In this document: piece after piece, positions 27,246 to 37,405 of the stretch
How positions within the stretch are numbered: position 1 is the first letter of the stretch
How the letters are laid out: each line of letters begins with the position of its first letter
DNA from: CAVWDI01 sp963793095
GTDB taxonomy: Bacteria > Chloroflexota > Anaerolineae > Anaerolineales > UBA4823
Direction of reading: 5' to 3'
NCBI GenBank assembly: GCA_963793095.1
Contig: CAWBYY010000011.1
Location: 310,001-374,000 of the forward strand
DNA: 64,000 bases
Program-made: the position numbers and the translations under genes
The notes under the pieces: generated by a model
Database searches by the model: none
Told to the model about the DNA's origin: nothing
Seen by the model: only the letters and a program-made list of their open reading frames with translations

Positions 27246-27301
27246 AGCCTCCCGGTTAGTGCTGGTTTTGCCCGGAAGGCTTTGCGGTTCAGGCGACCGG
27301 A

Positions 27302-28804
27302 TCAGAGCTTATAAATCTGGCTGTATTTATTATTCAGATACCGCATATACGGTACCGGATCAATCTTCGACCCGGTGATGCGCATTATCAGGTCCTGGGG
27401 TTCGTACTTTGCCCCATGGCGGTGAACCTTACGCCTCAGCCATTCCAGCAGTTCGCCGAATTGCCCTTTTCGGACCTGATCAGGGAGATTGGGGATGTCC
27501 TGCTGGATCAATTCCCACAACTGGAGCGAGATAAGATTGCCGAGGGCATAGGTCGAGAAATATCCAATCAGCCCGCTTGACCAGTGTACATCCTGGAGCA
27601 CTCCATCGGCATCATTCGGCGGGGTCACCCCCAGAAACTGCTCCATTTTCGCATTCCAGGCTTCAGGCAGGTCTTTCACTTCCAGGCTTCTTTCCATCAG
27701 TGCGATCTCAAGTTCTAGCCGCAGCATAACGTGCAGGTTGTAAGTGGCCTCGTCCGCTTCAACTCTTATCAACGAGGGCTCTACCTTATTAATGCCACGG
27801 TAAAAATCCTCAAGGCTGACGTTGCCGAGCTGGGCTGGGAAAGTGTCCTGCAGGCGTGGGTAATAAAATTCCCAGAAAGGCATCGATCTGCCGAGCAGGT
27901 TTTCATACATACGGGATTGGGATTCGTGCAGCGCCAGGGAAGCGCCGGAGGCAAGCGGTGAGCGGGCAAGAGCGTGGTCGACACCCAGTTCGTAAAGGGC
28001 ATGCCCGGCTTCATGCATGCTTGAAAACATCCCTGCGGTCAATTCATCCGGGTAAATGCGGGTTGTAATCCTGACGTCATCGCTGCCATTTGACTCGGTG
28101 AACGGATGGGCGGCTCTGTCCTGCCGGCCGCGGTTCCAGTCATAACCGAAAGCCGTTATCACGCTTACCCCAAAATCCCATTGTTTGCGGTCGTCAAACT
28201 CTCCTCTTAAAAAGGAGTCGTCCACCTGTGGCTTTTCAGAAATCGCTTTTATCAGTTCCACCTGTTGCGGGCGCAGCGTTTTGAAAATTTCCTGCACATC
28301 CGCAGTTTTCAGACCGGGTTCAAAATCGTCCAGAATGGGGTCATAGACGTGCTCGTATGGAACAAAAAAGGCCGAATACTCCCGGCGCAGTTCAAAAATT
28401 CGCTCCAGGTTGGGCTGGAAACCTGCAAAATTGTTCTCTGACCTGGCTTTCTCCCAGACCTGGTGGGCAACCGTGGTCTCGCGGGCAAAATTTTCCACCC
28501 ATTCCGAAGTGACCCTGGTCTGCTTTTTGTACTCCCGGTCGCTTACTTTGATCAGGCAGGCATCATCCGAATCTGGATCAAGCTGTTTTAGATCAGCGAC
28601 CAGATCTTCGATTAATTGCCCGACCTGATCGGAGGTGAATTTATTATGGGCGATCTTCTCGAGTGTTGCGATTTGGTGTCCGCGGCCTTCAGCACCGGCG
28701 GACGGCATGTATGTTTGTTGATCCCAGCCAAGCAGTGCCGCCGCTGAAGAAAGATCATAGACCTCGGCGAGGATGGCTTTAAGCTGGTCCAGTTTTTCCT
28801 GCAT
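27302..28804 (-). CDS. M32 family carboxypeptidase (Taq type)
   Basis: 500 residues, the normal length for a Zn-dependent thermostable carboxypeptidase 1. The zinc motif is MHEAGHALYE near residue 263, with downstream Glu in ASLALHESQSRMYENLLG. The N-terminus LLGWDQQTYMP and the DPF-type region KPQVDDSFLRGEFD fit the family. Cytoplasmic, no signal peptide. Releases C-terminal residues except Pro. Confidence 0.95.
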   Translation of the reverse strand: MQEKLDQLKAILAEVYDLSSAAALLGWDQQTYMPSAGAEGRGHQIATLEKIAHNKFTSDQVGQLIEDLVADLKQLDPDSDDACLIKVSDREYKKQTRVTSEWVENFARETTVAHQVWEKARSENNFAGFQPNLERIFELRREYSAFFVPYEHVYDPILDDFEPGLKTADVQEIFKTLRPQQVELIKAISEKPQVDDSFLRGEFDDRKQWDFGVSVITAFGYDWNRGRQDRAAHPFTESNGSDDVRITTRIYPDELTAGMFSSMHEAGHALYELGVDHALARSPLASGASLALHESQSRMYENLLGRSMPFWEFYYPRLQDTFPAQLGNVSLEDFYRGINKVEPSLIRVEADEATYNLHVMLRLELEIALMERSLEVKDLPEAWNAKMEQFLGVTPPNDADGVLQDVHWSSGLIGYFSTYALGNLISLQLWELIQQDIPNLPDQVRKGQFGELLEWLRRKVHRHGAKYEPQDLIMRITGSKIDPVPYMRYLNNKYSQIYKL

Positions 28805-28849
28805 TTATTACCTCCTGAAATTTAATAGTTTTGTTAAACTCCGCGGTTT

Positions 28850-29791
28850 TTATACTATCTCCCAGCGGAGAGGTTTCCCTTCCAGCGCTGCAAGCACTTC
28901 CTCTGCGATATCCTGTGCGATGCGCAGCGAGGCAGACCGGGTCTGGGCGCCGATATGGGGGGTGGCGATTACATTTGGATGTGTGACCAGATCGCTCTCA
29001 CCGGGTGGTTCCTGGTCGAAAACATCCAGCGCGGCCCCGGCAACATGGCCGGAATTGAGTCCTTCAAGCAGGGCAGCTTCATCGATAATGCCGCCGCGAG
29101 AAGTGTTCACAATATAGACGCCTGTTTTCATCCGGGCGATAGCCGCCCGGTCGATCATCCCGCGGGTTTCCCCTGTCAGTGGAACGTGGAGGGTCAAAAA
29201 ATCAGACATGGAGAACACCTCCTCCGGGGAGGATGCATCTGCGCCGCTGCTTTTTATCTGGCTGGCGGGTTTGCAGTTATCGCAACCCAGGACAACCATG
29301 CCCAGCCCATCGGCCATTCTGGCAACCAGCGAGCCGATATTGCCCACACCGATAATACCGATCGTCCTGCCAAACAGTTCGATTCCGGTGAGCTGTTTCT
29401 TTGGCCACAGACCGGACTTCATCTGGCTGCTGGCGAAGGGGATGGAGCGGGCAAGCGCGAACAGCAGGCCGATTGTCAGCTCAGCCACAGACTGGCTGCT
29501 GGCAGTCGGGGTGTTAACCACTTTTATCCCTTTTTGCCTTGCCGATTGAATATCAATATTATCCACCCCAACCCCGGCCCTGCCGATCACTTTCAGCTGC
29601 CTGGCTGAATTGATCAATTCTGCATCCACTCTGGTGCGCCCGCGCACGATCAAAGCATCGTAATCCGCTATAATTTTCAGTAGATCGCCCGGGGGGATAC
29701 CTGAACGGTCATCAACCCGGGCTCTGTTGTTCAATATATCCTTGCCGGTTTCTTTCACGCCGTCGGTGATGAGTATTTTCCAGTCGGGCAT
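28850..29791 (-). CDS. D-2-hydroxyacid dehydrogenase, SerA-like
   Basis: 313 residues. NAD-binding motif GRTIGIIGVGNIGSLVARMA; catalytic Arg in VNTSRGGIIDEAAL, Glu in DVFDQEPP, and His in IATPHIGAQT. It matches the catalytic core of 3-phosphoglycerate dehydrogenase but lacks the ACT/ASB regulatory C-terminus. Serine synthesis would feed the O-phosphoserine-using CysM, but hydroxypyruvate or other 2-hydroxyacid substrates remain possible. Confidence 0.88.
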   Translation of the reverse strand: MPDWKILITDGVKETGKDILNNRARVDDRSGIPPGDLLKIIADYDALIVRGRTRVDAELINSARQLKVIGRAGVGVDNIDIQSARQKGIKVVNTPTASSQSVAELTIGLLFALARSIPFASSQMKSGLWPKKQLTGIELFGRTIGIIGVGNIGSLVARMADGLGMVVLGCDNCKPASQIKSSGADASSPEEVFSMSDFLTLHVPLTGETRGMIDRAAIARMKTGVYIVNTSRGGIIDEAALLEGLNSGHVAGAALDVFDQEPPGESDLVTHPNVIATPHIGAQTRSASLRIAQDIAEEVLAALEGKPLRWEIV

Positions 29792-30006
29792 ATCCGCATA
29801 CTGCGCTGTGGTTGTTTACGGTTCGTGGATGGAAATTCCGCTCCAGGCGCCTACCGATTTTACCGCAGATTATCTCTTCCGGATGTCCGCTAAAAAGTTA
29901 TCTGGAAACTGGCCGGTTGGATTTATTTATAATCCTTAGCACCTGCTCCGTATTAAGGGAAAATACTTGAGAAATATTCAATAAAGGAAAATGTGGAGAT
30001 AGTTTA

Positions 30007-30366
30007 ATGACCGACCAGTCAAAAACAGAGTTTTGTGTTGTCCTGATCACCGCGCCGTCTGAAGAAGTCGCCCGGAAAATTGCTTCTGACCTGCTGGCGA
30101 AGAAACTGGCGGCATGTGTGAATTTGGTACCGACGGTGAGTTCTCTCTACCACTGGAAGGGAGAAATCGTTGAGGACCAGGAAACCCTGATGATCGTAAA
30201 ATGCCGGAGCGAATTATTTGAAGGAGAAGTTGTAGCGGCTGTCAGGCAGAGCCACCCTTATGAAGTTCCGGAAATTATCGCGCTGCCGGTGGTTCAGGGG
30301 GCGCCGGATTACCTTGCCTGGATGAGAGAGGTGACAGCAGGCCGGGACAGGCCAATTCACTCGTAG
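30007..30366 (+). CDS. cutA: CutA1 divalent-ion tolerance protein
   Basis: 119 residues, small trimeric ferredoxin-like protein. Typical motifs: VVLITAPSEEVARKIASDLL, AACVNLVPTVSSLYHWKGE and SHPYEVPEIIALPV. The role in copper tolerance is debated. Converges on the ABC permease gene, overlapping its end by ten bases. Confidence 0.95.
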   Translation: MTDQSKTEFCVVLITAPSEEVARKIASDLLAKKLAACVNLVPTVSSLYHWKGEIVEDQETLMIVKCRSELFEGEVVAAVRQSHPYEVPEIIALPVVQGAPDYLAWMREVTAGRDRPIHS

Positions 30367-31583
30367 CGCAGGGCTTCAACCGGCTCAAGGCTGGCAGCCC
30401 GGTTTGCTGGATAAAGCCCGAAGAACAGTCCCACGGCGGCCGAAAACAGAGTGGCAAGCAGGATCGTGTCCACCCCAATCGAAGGGTTCAGCGGGGTGTC
30501 GTTTGCCGCGGCTATCTGCCCAACAGCCTGTGAAATCAGCACACCCAACCCAATCCCGATGATTCCCCCAAACATGCTCAGCAAAGCCGATTCGGTCAGG
30601 AACTGGACGAGAATATCCGCCCTGCGGGCGCCCAGAGCTTTGCGCAGGCCGATTTCGCGGGTGCGCTCTGTGACAGATACAAGCATGATATTCATGATGC
30701 CAATCCCGCCGACAAGCAGCGATATCGCTGCAATCCCGCCCAGAAAGATTGTCAGCACACCGGTGATCGTGCTGGCTGTGTCGAGGAAGTCCTGCTGGGT
30801 CAGGATGGTGAAATCGTCCGCTCCGATTGCGGTCCGGTGGCGGGTGCGCAGGATGTTGGATATTTCTTCGCTGGCGAACGGAACCGCCTGCGAGTCAAAC
30901 GCCTGGACAATTACTGCATCGACCTGATCCGGGTTTGTCCGCCGCAGCAGGCGCGTTTGGGCGGTGCTGAGCGGGACGAGCACCTGGTCATCTTCATTGC
31001 CAAAAGTAGAGCCCCCTTTCGATTCCAGGATCCCGATAACACGGAAAGGGCGCCCATCAATCCGCACCGTCTCTCCGGTAAGGTTGACATTTCTGCCGAA
31101 CAGGTTCTCGGCAACCTCGCTGCCCAGCAGCACCACAGAAGCCTGTCCCAGGATGTGTTCCTCATTGATGAACTCGCCTTCGGATAAACTGGAATTGCGG
31201 ACAATGCCGTAATCGGGTGTCACACCAATAATCCGGGTGGTGGTGCTCTCACCACCGGTGCTGACCTTGGCATCCCCCTGCAGGATTGGGGCGACTCCCG
31301 CCACAGAAGGCGCCTGGAAAGGATCCGACATGGTGGAAGCATCCCCAAGAGTGAGCGGTTTTGGATTCAGCACTTCCTGTGACCCGCCCTGGAAGACGAA
31401 GATCAGGTTTGTCCCGATTCCCTGGATGGAACCAAGAATTGTGCCTTCAGCGCCGCGGCCGATTGAAACGATCGCGATAACCGCTGCAACGCCGATGACA
31501 ATCCCGATAATTGTCAGTCCGGAGCGCATTTTATTGGAGGAGAGAGAGTCCAGGGCTTCGAAGATTGACTGGAAAATATTCAC
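30357..31583 (-). CDS. MacB-like ABC transporter permease
   Basis: 408 residues. One N-terminal membrane helix (GLTIIGIVIGVAAVIAIVS), a large extracytoplasmic MacB_PCD domain (about 45-270), then an FtsX domain with three more helices (TIFLGGIAAISLLVGGIGI, FGGIIGIGLGVLISQ, LATLFSAAVGLFFGLYP). The ERTREIGLRKALGA coupling motif is conserved. The start overlaps the ATPase stop by four bases (ATGA). Confidence 0.94.
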   Translation of the reverse strand: MNIFQSIFEALDSLSSNKMRSGLTIIGIVIGVAAVIAIVSIGRGAEGTILGSIQGIGTNLIFVFQGGSQEVLNPKPLTLGDASTMSDPFQAPSVAGVAPILQGDAKVSTGGESTTTRIIGVTPDYGIVRNSSLSEGEFINEEHILGQASVVLLGSEVAENLFGRNVNLTGETVRIDGRPFRVIGILESKGGSTFGNEDDQVLVPLSTAQTRLLRRTNPDQVDAVIVQAFDSQAVPFASEEISNILRTRHRTAIGADDFTILTQQDFLDTASTITGVLTIFLGGIAAISLLVGGIGIMNIMLVSVTERTREIGLRKALGARRADILVQFLTESALLSMFGGIIGIGLGVLISQAVGQIAAANDTPLNPSIGVDTILLATLFSAAVGLFFGLYPANRAASLEPVEALRYE

Positions 31584-32260
31584 TTGCCCGCCTCTACAAG
31601 GCCGTCCAGGATCCGGATAATGCGGTTCGTTTTTTCCGCGATTTCAGGGTCGTGGGTAACGATAACCAGAGTGGTTCCCAATTGCTTGTTGAGTGACAGC
31701 AGCAGTTCCATGATTTCATCCCCGGAAGTTGTGTCTAAGTTCCCGGTGGGTTCATCAGCCAGGATGATGGCAGGCTCGTTCACCAGCGCCCTGGCGATCG
31801 CAACCCGCTGCTGTTGGCCTCCGGAGAGTTCATTTGGTTTGTGCTGAATCCGATCTGCAAGACCGACAGCCTCCAGCGCGGCTCCGGCTCGCTCTCTGCG
31901 GTTATTTCGCCTGTCTCCATAACGCAGCGGCAGCTCCACATTGGCCAGGGCAGAGGCGCGCGGCAGCAGGTTGAACGTCTGAAAAACAAAGCCCACCTTC
32001 TGGTTGCGGATCAATGCCAGCTGGTCGTCTTTCAAATCCGATATCCGTTCGCCATCGAGATAATATTCGCCAGAAGTTGGCCTGTCCAGGCATCCGATGA
32101 TATTCATCAGGGTGGACTTTCCCGAGCCGGAAGGACCCATTATCGATACAACTTCTCCCCGTTCGATATCTATCGACAAACCGCGGAGGGCATGGACTTC
32201 TATTTCTCCCATGCGGTAAACCTTGGTCAATTCCCTGGCTTCGATAACCCTGTCCTGCAT
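31580..32260 (-). CDS. MacB/LolD-type ABC transporter ATPase
   Basis: 226 residues. Walker A GPSGSGKST, Q-loop FVFQTFNLLPRAS, signature LSGGQQQRVAIARAL, Walker B IILADEPTGNLD, H-loop VTHDPE. This pattern is the LolD/MacB subfamily. Middle gene of a MacA-ATPase-permease operon. Confidence 0.95.
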   Translation of the reverse strand: MQDRVIEARELTKVYRMGEIEVHALRGLSIDIERGEVVSIMGPSGSGKSTLMNIIGCLDRPTSGEYYLDGERISDLKDDQLALIRNQKVGFVFQTFNLLPRASALANVELPLRYGDRRNNRRERAGAALEAVGLADRIQHKPNELSGGQQQRVAIARALVNEPAIILADEPTGNLDTTSGDEIMELLLSLNKQLGTTLVIVTHDPEIAEKTNRIIRILDGLVEAGK

Positions 32261-32325
32261 AAAAGCGCCTCAGGCGTTCGTTTGTTCAATCATAAAAGAA
32301 GGAGTATTATGGCGGTATCCGGCTT

Positions 32326-33687
32326 TCAGCGCACGAATGGAGGCGGCCCATTTCGCTCAAATTCAAGCGGTGGGTTCAGGACGATGATATCCCCGACAGC
32401 CAGTTCCCCATCAATGACTTCGCTCATGGTCTCAGATGAAGCCCCGAGAGTGATGGCAACCGGAACCAGCTCTTCACCTACCAGGGTATAGACCACGCGT
32501 GAACCGTCTTTGAAGCGTACTGCCCGGTTAGGAACCAGCAGGACATCTTCGATGCTTTCAACGAGGACGTTCACCGCGGCGGTCATACCTGGTTTGATAT
32601 TCTCATCGGCATCGATTAATTCAACTGTGACTACAAATTCAACCACGCCCTGGTTGGAATTTCCAACCGGAGCGACCTCGATTACCTCACCCTGGTATTC
32701 CTCATCCAGAATCGCGTCAAAACTGAGTAAAACCTCCTGCCCGGGGTGGATCCGGTTGACGTCGACTTCGGAGACCTGAACATCCAGGAGCAGGTGGGAA
32801 AAATCATCCAGTCTGAAGGCGTGCGTGTTTGCGGCAACCTGGTCGCCGGTTTTTGGATTCGATTCGGTTATCGTCCCTTCAAAAGGAGCCTCGATCCATG
32901 CCTGTTTGATCGTCGCTTCGGCGGCTGCAATGCGCGCTTCCTGGGCGGCGATATCAGCCGGGTCGGGACCATCCTTCCATTTCTCAAAATCCCCCCTGGC
33001 TTTTTCGAGGTTGTCCCTGGCAGCCTGCAGGTCGTACTCGTATTCCAGACGCCTGACGGCCGTGTCGTAATCGCTCTGGGCTTGTTCCAGCTCTTCTTTG
33101 AGTCTCTGGCGGGTCTGGTTGCTGGATGAAAGATATTTGTATGGTTCAAACGCCAGGCGGGCCTGATCCAATTGCTCTTCCATCGTTGTAAGCCCTTCCA
33201 CCGCATCCAGGTCTGCCTGGTTTGATGGGACTGTAAAATTATCAAATGCGTACTGGGAATCCCGGACGGATTTTGTATAGGTTGAAATCGCCTTGATCGC
33301 CTCGGTCTTGGCAGTCCGGGCGTTTATATACAGGTCTTCGAGCGTTTTATGGGCGGTCGACAGGTCAGCCTGGGCTAAAATGACGTTCTGCGGCAGGGAG
33401 TTTTGCTGCAGGAGTGCCAGAATATCGCCTTCGGTGACGGTGTCTCCAACTCTGGCATTAACTTCGGCAACCGTTCCGGATGTATTCCACTGGAGCAATG
33501 CGGACTGGTTCGAACGGACGACCCCGGTAGCCCCTACAGTTGCGGTCAGGTCGCCTGTTGAAACTTCCACCGTCTGCAGGTCACTGAGTTTATCGGCTGC
33601 GGTTCTTTCTCTGTACTCCTGGAAACCGAAATAGCCCAGGGTTGCGATTACCCCCAGAATTATGAGAGCAACAACTAATTTTTTCAT
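32326..33687 (-). CDS. MacA/HlyD-type periplasmic adaptor
   Basis: 453 residues. N-terminal membrane anchor (LVVALIILGVIATLGYFGF), a lipoyl/biotinyl half-motif (VEVSTGDLTATVGATGVV), a long coiled-coil hairpin (about residues 95-245, heptad Glu/Arg/Leu-rich), the second lipoyl half (APFEGTITESNPKTGDQV) and beta-barrel domains to the C-terminus. Links the ABC pump to the extracytoplasmic side. Export cargo unknown. Confidence 0.92.
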   Translation of the reverse strand: MKKLVVALIILGVIATLGYFGFQEYRERTAADKLSDLQTVEVSTGDLTATVGATGVVRSNQSALLQWNTSGTVAEVNARVGDTVTEGDILALLQQNSLPQNVILAQADLSTAHKTLEDLYINARTAKTEAIKAISTYTKSVRDSQYAFDNFTVPSNQADLDAVEGLTTMEEQLDQARLAFEPYKYLSSSNQTRQRLKEELEQAQSDYDTAVRRLEYEYDLQAARDNLEKARGDFEKWKDGPDPADIAAQEARIAAAEATIKQAWIEAPFEGTITESNPKTGDQVAANTHAFRLDDFSHLLLDVQVSEVDVNRIHPGQEVLLSFDAILDEEYQGEVIEVAPVGNSNQGVVEFVVTVELIDADENIKPGMTAAVNVLVESIEDVLLVPNRAVRFKDGSRVVYTLVGEELVPVAITLGASSETMSEVIDGELAVGDIIVLNPPLEFERNGPPPFVR

Positions 33688-34080
33688 TGACTATTCTGCC
33701 TGGATATGTTTCCTTATCTGGTGCCGGGTATGCCGCGCTCCTGAGTGCGCTAGCTGCTCTATGTAGCGCGGCAGGACACTTTTAATCTTGTGGCCTTCCT
33801 TATACCACATCCCCGTCGCAGATTTGTTTTAAATGTATAAAAAACCCGCCCACCGTGCTGGACAGTGATTTTTTCTCCTGGTTCCTGTCCGGCGATGTGA
33901 CTTAAAGATCCCCTCGAAATGTCCATGGCGCGGTATAATTAAAAGGTTGTTTTATGCCCGGATTTTACCGTTGAATCGCTCAATATTTTCCCCGCAAACG
34001 TGATGAGACGATGTGACTTCCGCCGGTTTATTCAATGATGTAACCCGCATTTCTTCAGGACATTTCTTTTTGGAGATTTT
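33688..34080. other. Intergenic region between the efflux operon and gyrA
   Basis: Divergent promoters for the macA-like operon (minus) and gyrA (plus) must lie here. On the plus strand TATAAT at 33934-33939 is a good -10 without a clear -35. GC-rich short inverted repeats occur around 33730-33775. No coding frame is convincing. Confidence 0.5.
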
Positions 34081-36546
34081 ATGGAAATAGGCTCTGTCCG
34101 ACAGGTAGATATTGATAACGAGATGCGTTCTGCGTATCTCGATTATGCGATGAGCGTTATCGCGGCGCGGGCGCTGCCGGATGCCCGCGATGGGTTAAAA
34201 CCTGTTCACCGGCGCATCCTGTACGCGATGCACGACATGGGCATCAGGTCGAATACGCCCTACCGCAAATCCGCCCGGATCGTGGGAGAGGTGCTGGGCA
34301 AATACCACCCGCACGGCGACACTGCCGTATATGACGCAATGGTCCGCATGGCCCAGGATTTTTCAATGCGCTACCCCCAGATAGATGGTCAGGGAAATTT
34401 CGGATCGATTGATGGCGATGCTCCTGCAGCCATGCGCTACACCGAGGCGCGTGTGTCAGCTCTGGCTGAGGAAATGCTGGCGGATATCGAAAAAGACACG
34501 GTTGGTTTTGCGGATAATTTTGACGGATCGCTGCAGGAGCCATTGGTTCTCCCTTCCCGTTTGCCCAACCTGCTCTTGAACGGAACTTCAGGAATTGCGG
34601 TCGGGATGGCGACAAATATCCCGCCTCATAACCTGGGAGAGCTTTCCCGGGCGATCAAATACATGATTGAGAACTATGATGATATCGAAGAAATCCCGAT
34701 CGAAGAATTGCTGAAACGAGTCCCGGGACCTGATTTTCCTACTGGAGGGGTGATTCTGGGGGGTGAGGGGATAGTCCAGGCATACAGCACCGGCAGGGGC
34801 AGGATTGTGGTGCGCGGATTAGCCCATATTGAAGAAATGGGCACAAACCGCCACAGGATAGTAATAACCGAAATCCCGTACCAGCTCGCCAAGACTAACC
34901 TTCTGGAGCGGATTGCGGACCTGGCGCGCAGCGGGAAATTGAGCGGGGTTTCCGATTTGCGCGACGAATCCGACCGGCGCGGGATGAGCATCATTGTTGA
35001 GCTTAAACGTGGAGCTCAGCCGAAAAAAGTGCTCAACCAGCTCTATAAATTCACGCCCCTGCAGTCCACATTCGGCGTTCAACTGCTGGCCTTAATAGAC
35101 AACCAGCCGCGTATGCTTTCGCTCAAACGCGCCCTGCAGGTGTTTATTGAACACCGCCGGGATGTAATCATTCGCCGGTCCCAGTTTGAACTCGCCAAAG
35201 CGCGTGACAGAGCCCATATCCTGGAAGGGCTGCTGGTCGCCCTGCGCAACCTGGACGAGGTTATCGAGACAATCCGCAAATCGCCGGATGTCGAAAAAGC
35301 CAAAGAGCGCCTGATTGCGAGGTTTGACCTGAGCGACAGGCAGGCTCAGGCGATCCTTGATATGCAGCTGCGCCGCCTGGCTGCCCTCGAACGCCAGAAA
35401 ATTGAAGATGAACATAAAATCACCCTCGAGCGGATAGCTTATTTGGAAGACCTGCTGGCCAGCCCAGGCAAAATCCTTGATGTAATCGTGGCGGACCTGG
35501 ATGAGATGGTCGAAAAATTCGGGGATGAACGCAGGACCCACATTGCGTATGAAGCCTCTGAGGAGTTGAGCGACGAAGATCTGGTCCCGGATGAGTCAAT
35601 CCTGATCAGCATCACCCACCGCGGCTATATCAAGCGAGTTGCTGCGAAAACCTTCCGCACTCAGAGCCGGGGCGGGCGTGGGGTTACCGGGCATGCGACC
35701 AAAGACAAGGATGAGGTAGAAATGCTGCTGCCGGCCAGGACCCTGGACACGGTTCTGTTTTTCAGCGACCGCGGTAAAGTATACTCGGAGAAAGCCTACC
35801 AGATTCCGGATGCCGACCGAACCGGACGCGGGATCACAATTGTGAATGTGCTCGCGATCGATCCGGGCGAAACCGTTACGGCTGCAATGGCGGTCCCGGT
35901 GTTTGACAGCCAGCATTTTGTCATCATGGCTACCCGTTCAGGGAAGATGAAGCGGATGGCATTGTCAACCCTGGCATCGGTACGTTCAGCGGGGATTATC
36001 GCAATTGGCCTGGCGGAGGGAGATGAACTGGGCTGGGTGCGCATGACGGATGGAAATGATGAGGTGATCCTGGTGACCCGCGACGGCCAGGCGGTGCGCT
36101 TTAAAGAGAACCAGATCCGTTCAATGGGCAGGTCAGCCGCGGGAGTTACCGGTATCCGGCTCTCCAGGGGCGATATTCTCACCAGCATGGAAGTTGTTGA
36201 AGCGGGCGGGGATTTACTGGTTGTGACCGAAAAAGGCTTCGGAAAAAGGACTCCTTTGAGCGAGTACCCGCTGCGGACCCGGGCAACCAAGGGTGTCCAG
36301 ACAATCAATAAGAATGCTATGTCGACAATCGGCAGGATTGCGGCCGCGTGGGTTGTCCAGCAGGATGACGACGTAACCATTATTTCAACCGGCGGCGTTA
36401 TTATTCGTACCAAGGTAGAGAATATCTCCCAGACCAGCCGGGTAACCAGAGGCGTCACGATTATGAATGTCCAGAAAGGGGACAGCGTGGCTTCAATCGC
36501 CCGCATCTCCGCCGCTGACCTGCGCAGGGCGGGGGTTGAAGATTAA
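34081..36546 (+). CDS. gyrA: DNA gyrase subunit A
   Basis: 821 residues. Catalytic Tyr in AAMRYTEARVS; quinolone region GKYHPHGDTAVYDAMVRMAQ with Thr at the position equal to E. coli Ser83. The C-terminal beta-pinwheel contains a GyrA box (QSRGGRGVTG), which separates it from ParC. TTTTTGGAGATTTT precedes the ATG. gyrB is not adjacent. Confidence 0.97.
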   Translation: MEIGSVRQVDIDNEMRSAYLDYAMSVIAARALPDARDGLKPVHRRILYAMHDMGIRSNTPYRKSARIVGEVLGKYHPHGDTAVYDAMVRMAQDFSMRYPQIDGQGNFGSIDGDAPAAMRYTEARVSALAEEMLADIEKDTVGFADNFDGSLQEPLVLPSRLPNLLLNGTSGIAVGMATNIPPHNLGELSRAIKYMIENYDDIEEIPIEELLKRVPGPDFPTGGVILGGEGIVQAYSTGRGRIVVRGLAHIEEMGTNRHRIVITEIPYQLAKTNLLERIADLARSGKLSGVSDLRDESDRRGMSIIVELKRGAQPKKVLNQLYKFTPLQSTFGVQLLALIDNQPRMLSLKRALQVFIEHRRDVIIRRSQFELAKARDRAHILEGLLVALRNLDEVIETIRKSPDVEKAKERLIARFDLSDRQAQAILDMQLRRLAALERQKIEDEHKITLERIAYLEDLLASPGKILDVIVADLDEMVEKFGDERRTHIAYEASEELSDEDLVPDESILISITHRGYIKRVAAKTFRTQSRGGRGVTGHATKDKDEVEMLLPARTLDTVLFFSDRGKVYSEKAYQIPDADRTGRGITIVNVLAIDPGETVTAAMAVPVFDSQHFVIMATRSGKMKRMALSTLASVRSAGIIAIGLAEGDELGWVRMTDGNDEVILVTRDGQAVRFKENQIRSMGRSAAGVTGIRLSRGDILTSMEVVEAGGDLLVVTEKGFGKRTPLSEYPLRTRATKGVQTINKNAMSTIGRIAAAWVVQQDDDVTIISTGGVIIRTKVENISQTSRVTRGVTIMNVQKGDSVASIARISAADLRRAGVED

Positions 36547-36571
36547 TTTTTAAACAGGTGGTTGGTAGCGC

Positions 36572-37405
36572 TTATTCTTTATCGTCAGAAGGTCTGATCC
36601 GGAATTCGCTTTCAAGGAGCGTCTTTGCAGAACCATCCTGCATTAAAATACGAAGAGCCCCGTCCGGTCCAAGTCCCAGTATCTGGGCAGTGAAGGAATC
36701 TTCCCCGCTGGGCACCTGATCCCGCATAAAAGTAACCCATTCATCCAGGTACGCAAGGCTTTTTTCCCATCTTTTCAGAAAACTGTCTGTGAAAATACGC
36801 GTGCGCCAGAATAACAGGTTTTTCAGGATCTGTCCCAGCAGGGCTGCCCGGTCGACCGGTTCGTTCAGCATGTTCTCCAGGCAGTTTGTTGGGCTGTCCA
36901 GAGTAACCCCGGCGGGGATGGAGCCCACCCGGACGTTTACCCCAATTCCGATCACAGCTGCAGCCAGGATCTCACCCAGCCACAGCGCCTCCACCAGAAT
37001 CCCGGCCAGCTTATACCCGCATACCAGGACGTCATTCGGCCATTTGATATTAGCGTCGAGCTTATATTCATCCCGGAGCGTATCCGCAACAGCCAGGGCG
37101 CCCAGGGCGGTCAGCCGCGGCATCAGGCTCACCCCCGCCCGGGTTGGAGCTGACAGGCGGCTTTCGGTTAATGTTGGGTGGATTATCAGGCTGAGAGCCA
37201 GCGCCTCTCCTTTGGGCGTGTACCACCTTCGTCCCCTGCGCCCGTACCCCAGGGTTTGTTCATCCGCAATAACGGCTGCCAGGTCCGGCGCCCCGTTTTT
37301 TACCCATTCGAGCGCCTCCAGGTTGGTAGAGCCGATTGTTTCGTAATAGCGGATTGCGCCCAAAGGGAGTCCATCCAGAACTCTTTTAAGAGCTTTTTTA
37401 TCCAT
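36572..37405 (-). CDS. birA: Biotin-[acetyl-CoA-carboxylase] ligase
   Basis: 277 residues without an N-terminal HTH, so a class I BirA with no repressor role. Biotin/ATP loop TLGYGRRGRRWYTPKGEALALS, substrate site IKWPNDVLVCGYKLAGILVE, and the small C-terminal SH3-like domain (LGLGPDGALRILMQDG). Converges on gyrA with a 25-base spacer. Confidence 0.95.
   Translation of the reverse strand: MDKKALKRVLDGLPLGAIRYYETIGSTNLEALEWVKNGAPDLAAVIADEQTLGYGRRGRRWYTPKGEALALSLIIHPTLTESRLSAPTRAGVSLMPRLTALGALAVADTLRDEYKLDANIKWPNDVLVCGYKLAGILVEALWLGEILAAAVIGIGVNVRVGSIPAGVTLDSPTNCLENMLNEPVDRAALLGQILKNLLFWRTRIFTDSFLKRWEKSLAYLDEWVTFMRDQVPSGEDSFTAQILGLGPDGALRILMQDGSAKTLLESEFRIRPSDDKE

Noticed and set aside
33720..33780. 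Possible tRNA or small RNA in the GC-rich repeats upstream of gyrA
   Set aside because: No T-loop, anticodon arm or CCA-proximal acceptor pairing could be found; only short inverted repeats are present.
34081..36546. Alternative assignment as topoisomerase IV subunit ParC
   Set aside because: A GyrA box (QSRGGRGVTG) is present in the C-terminal domain, which marks gyrase.
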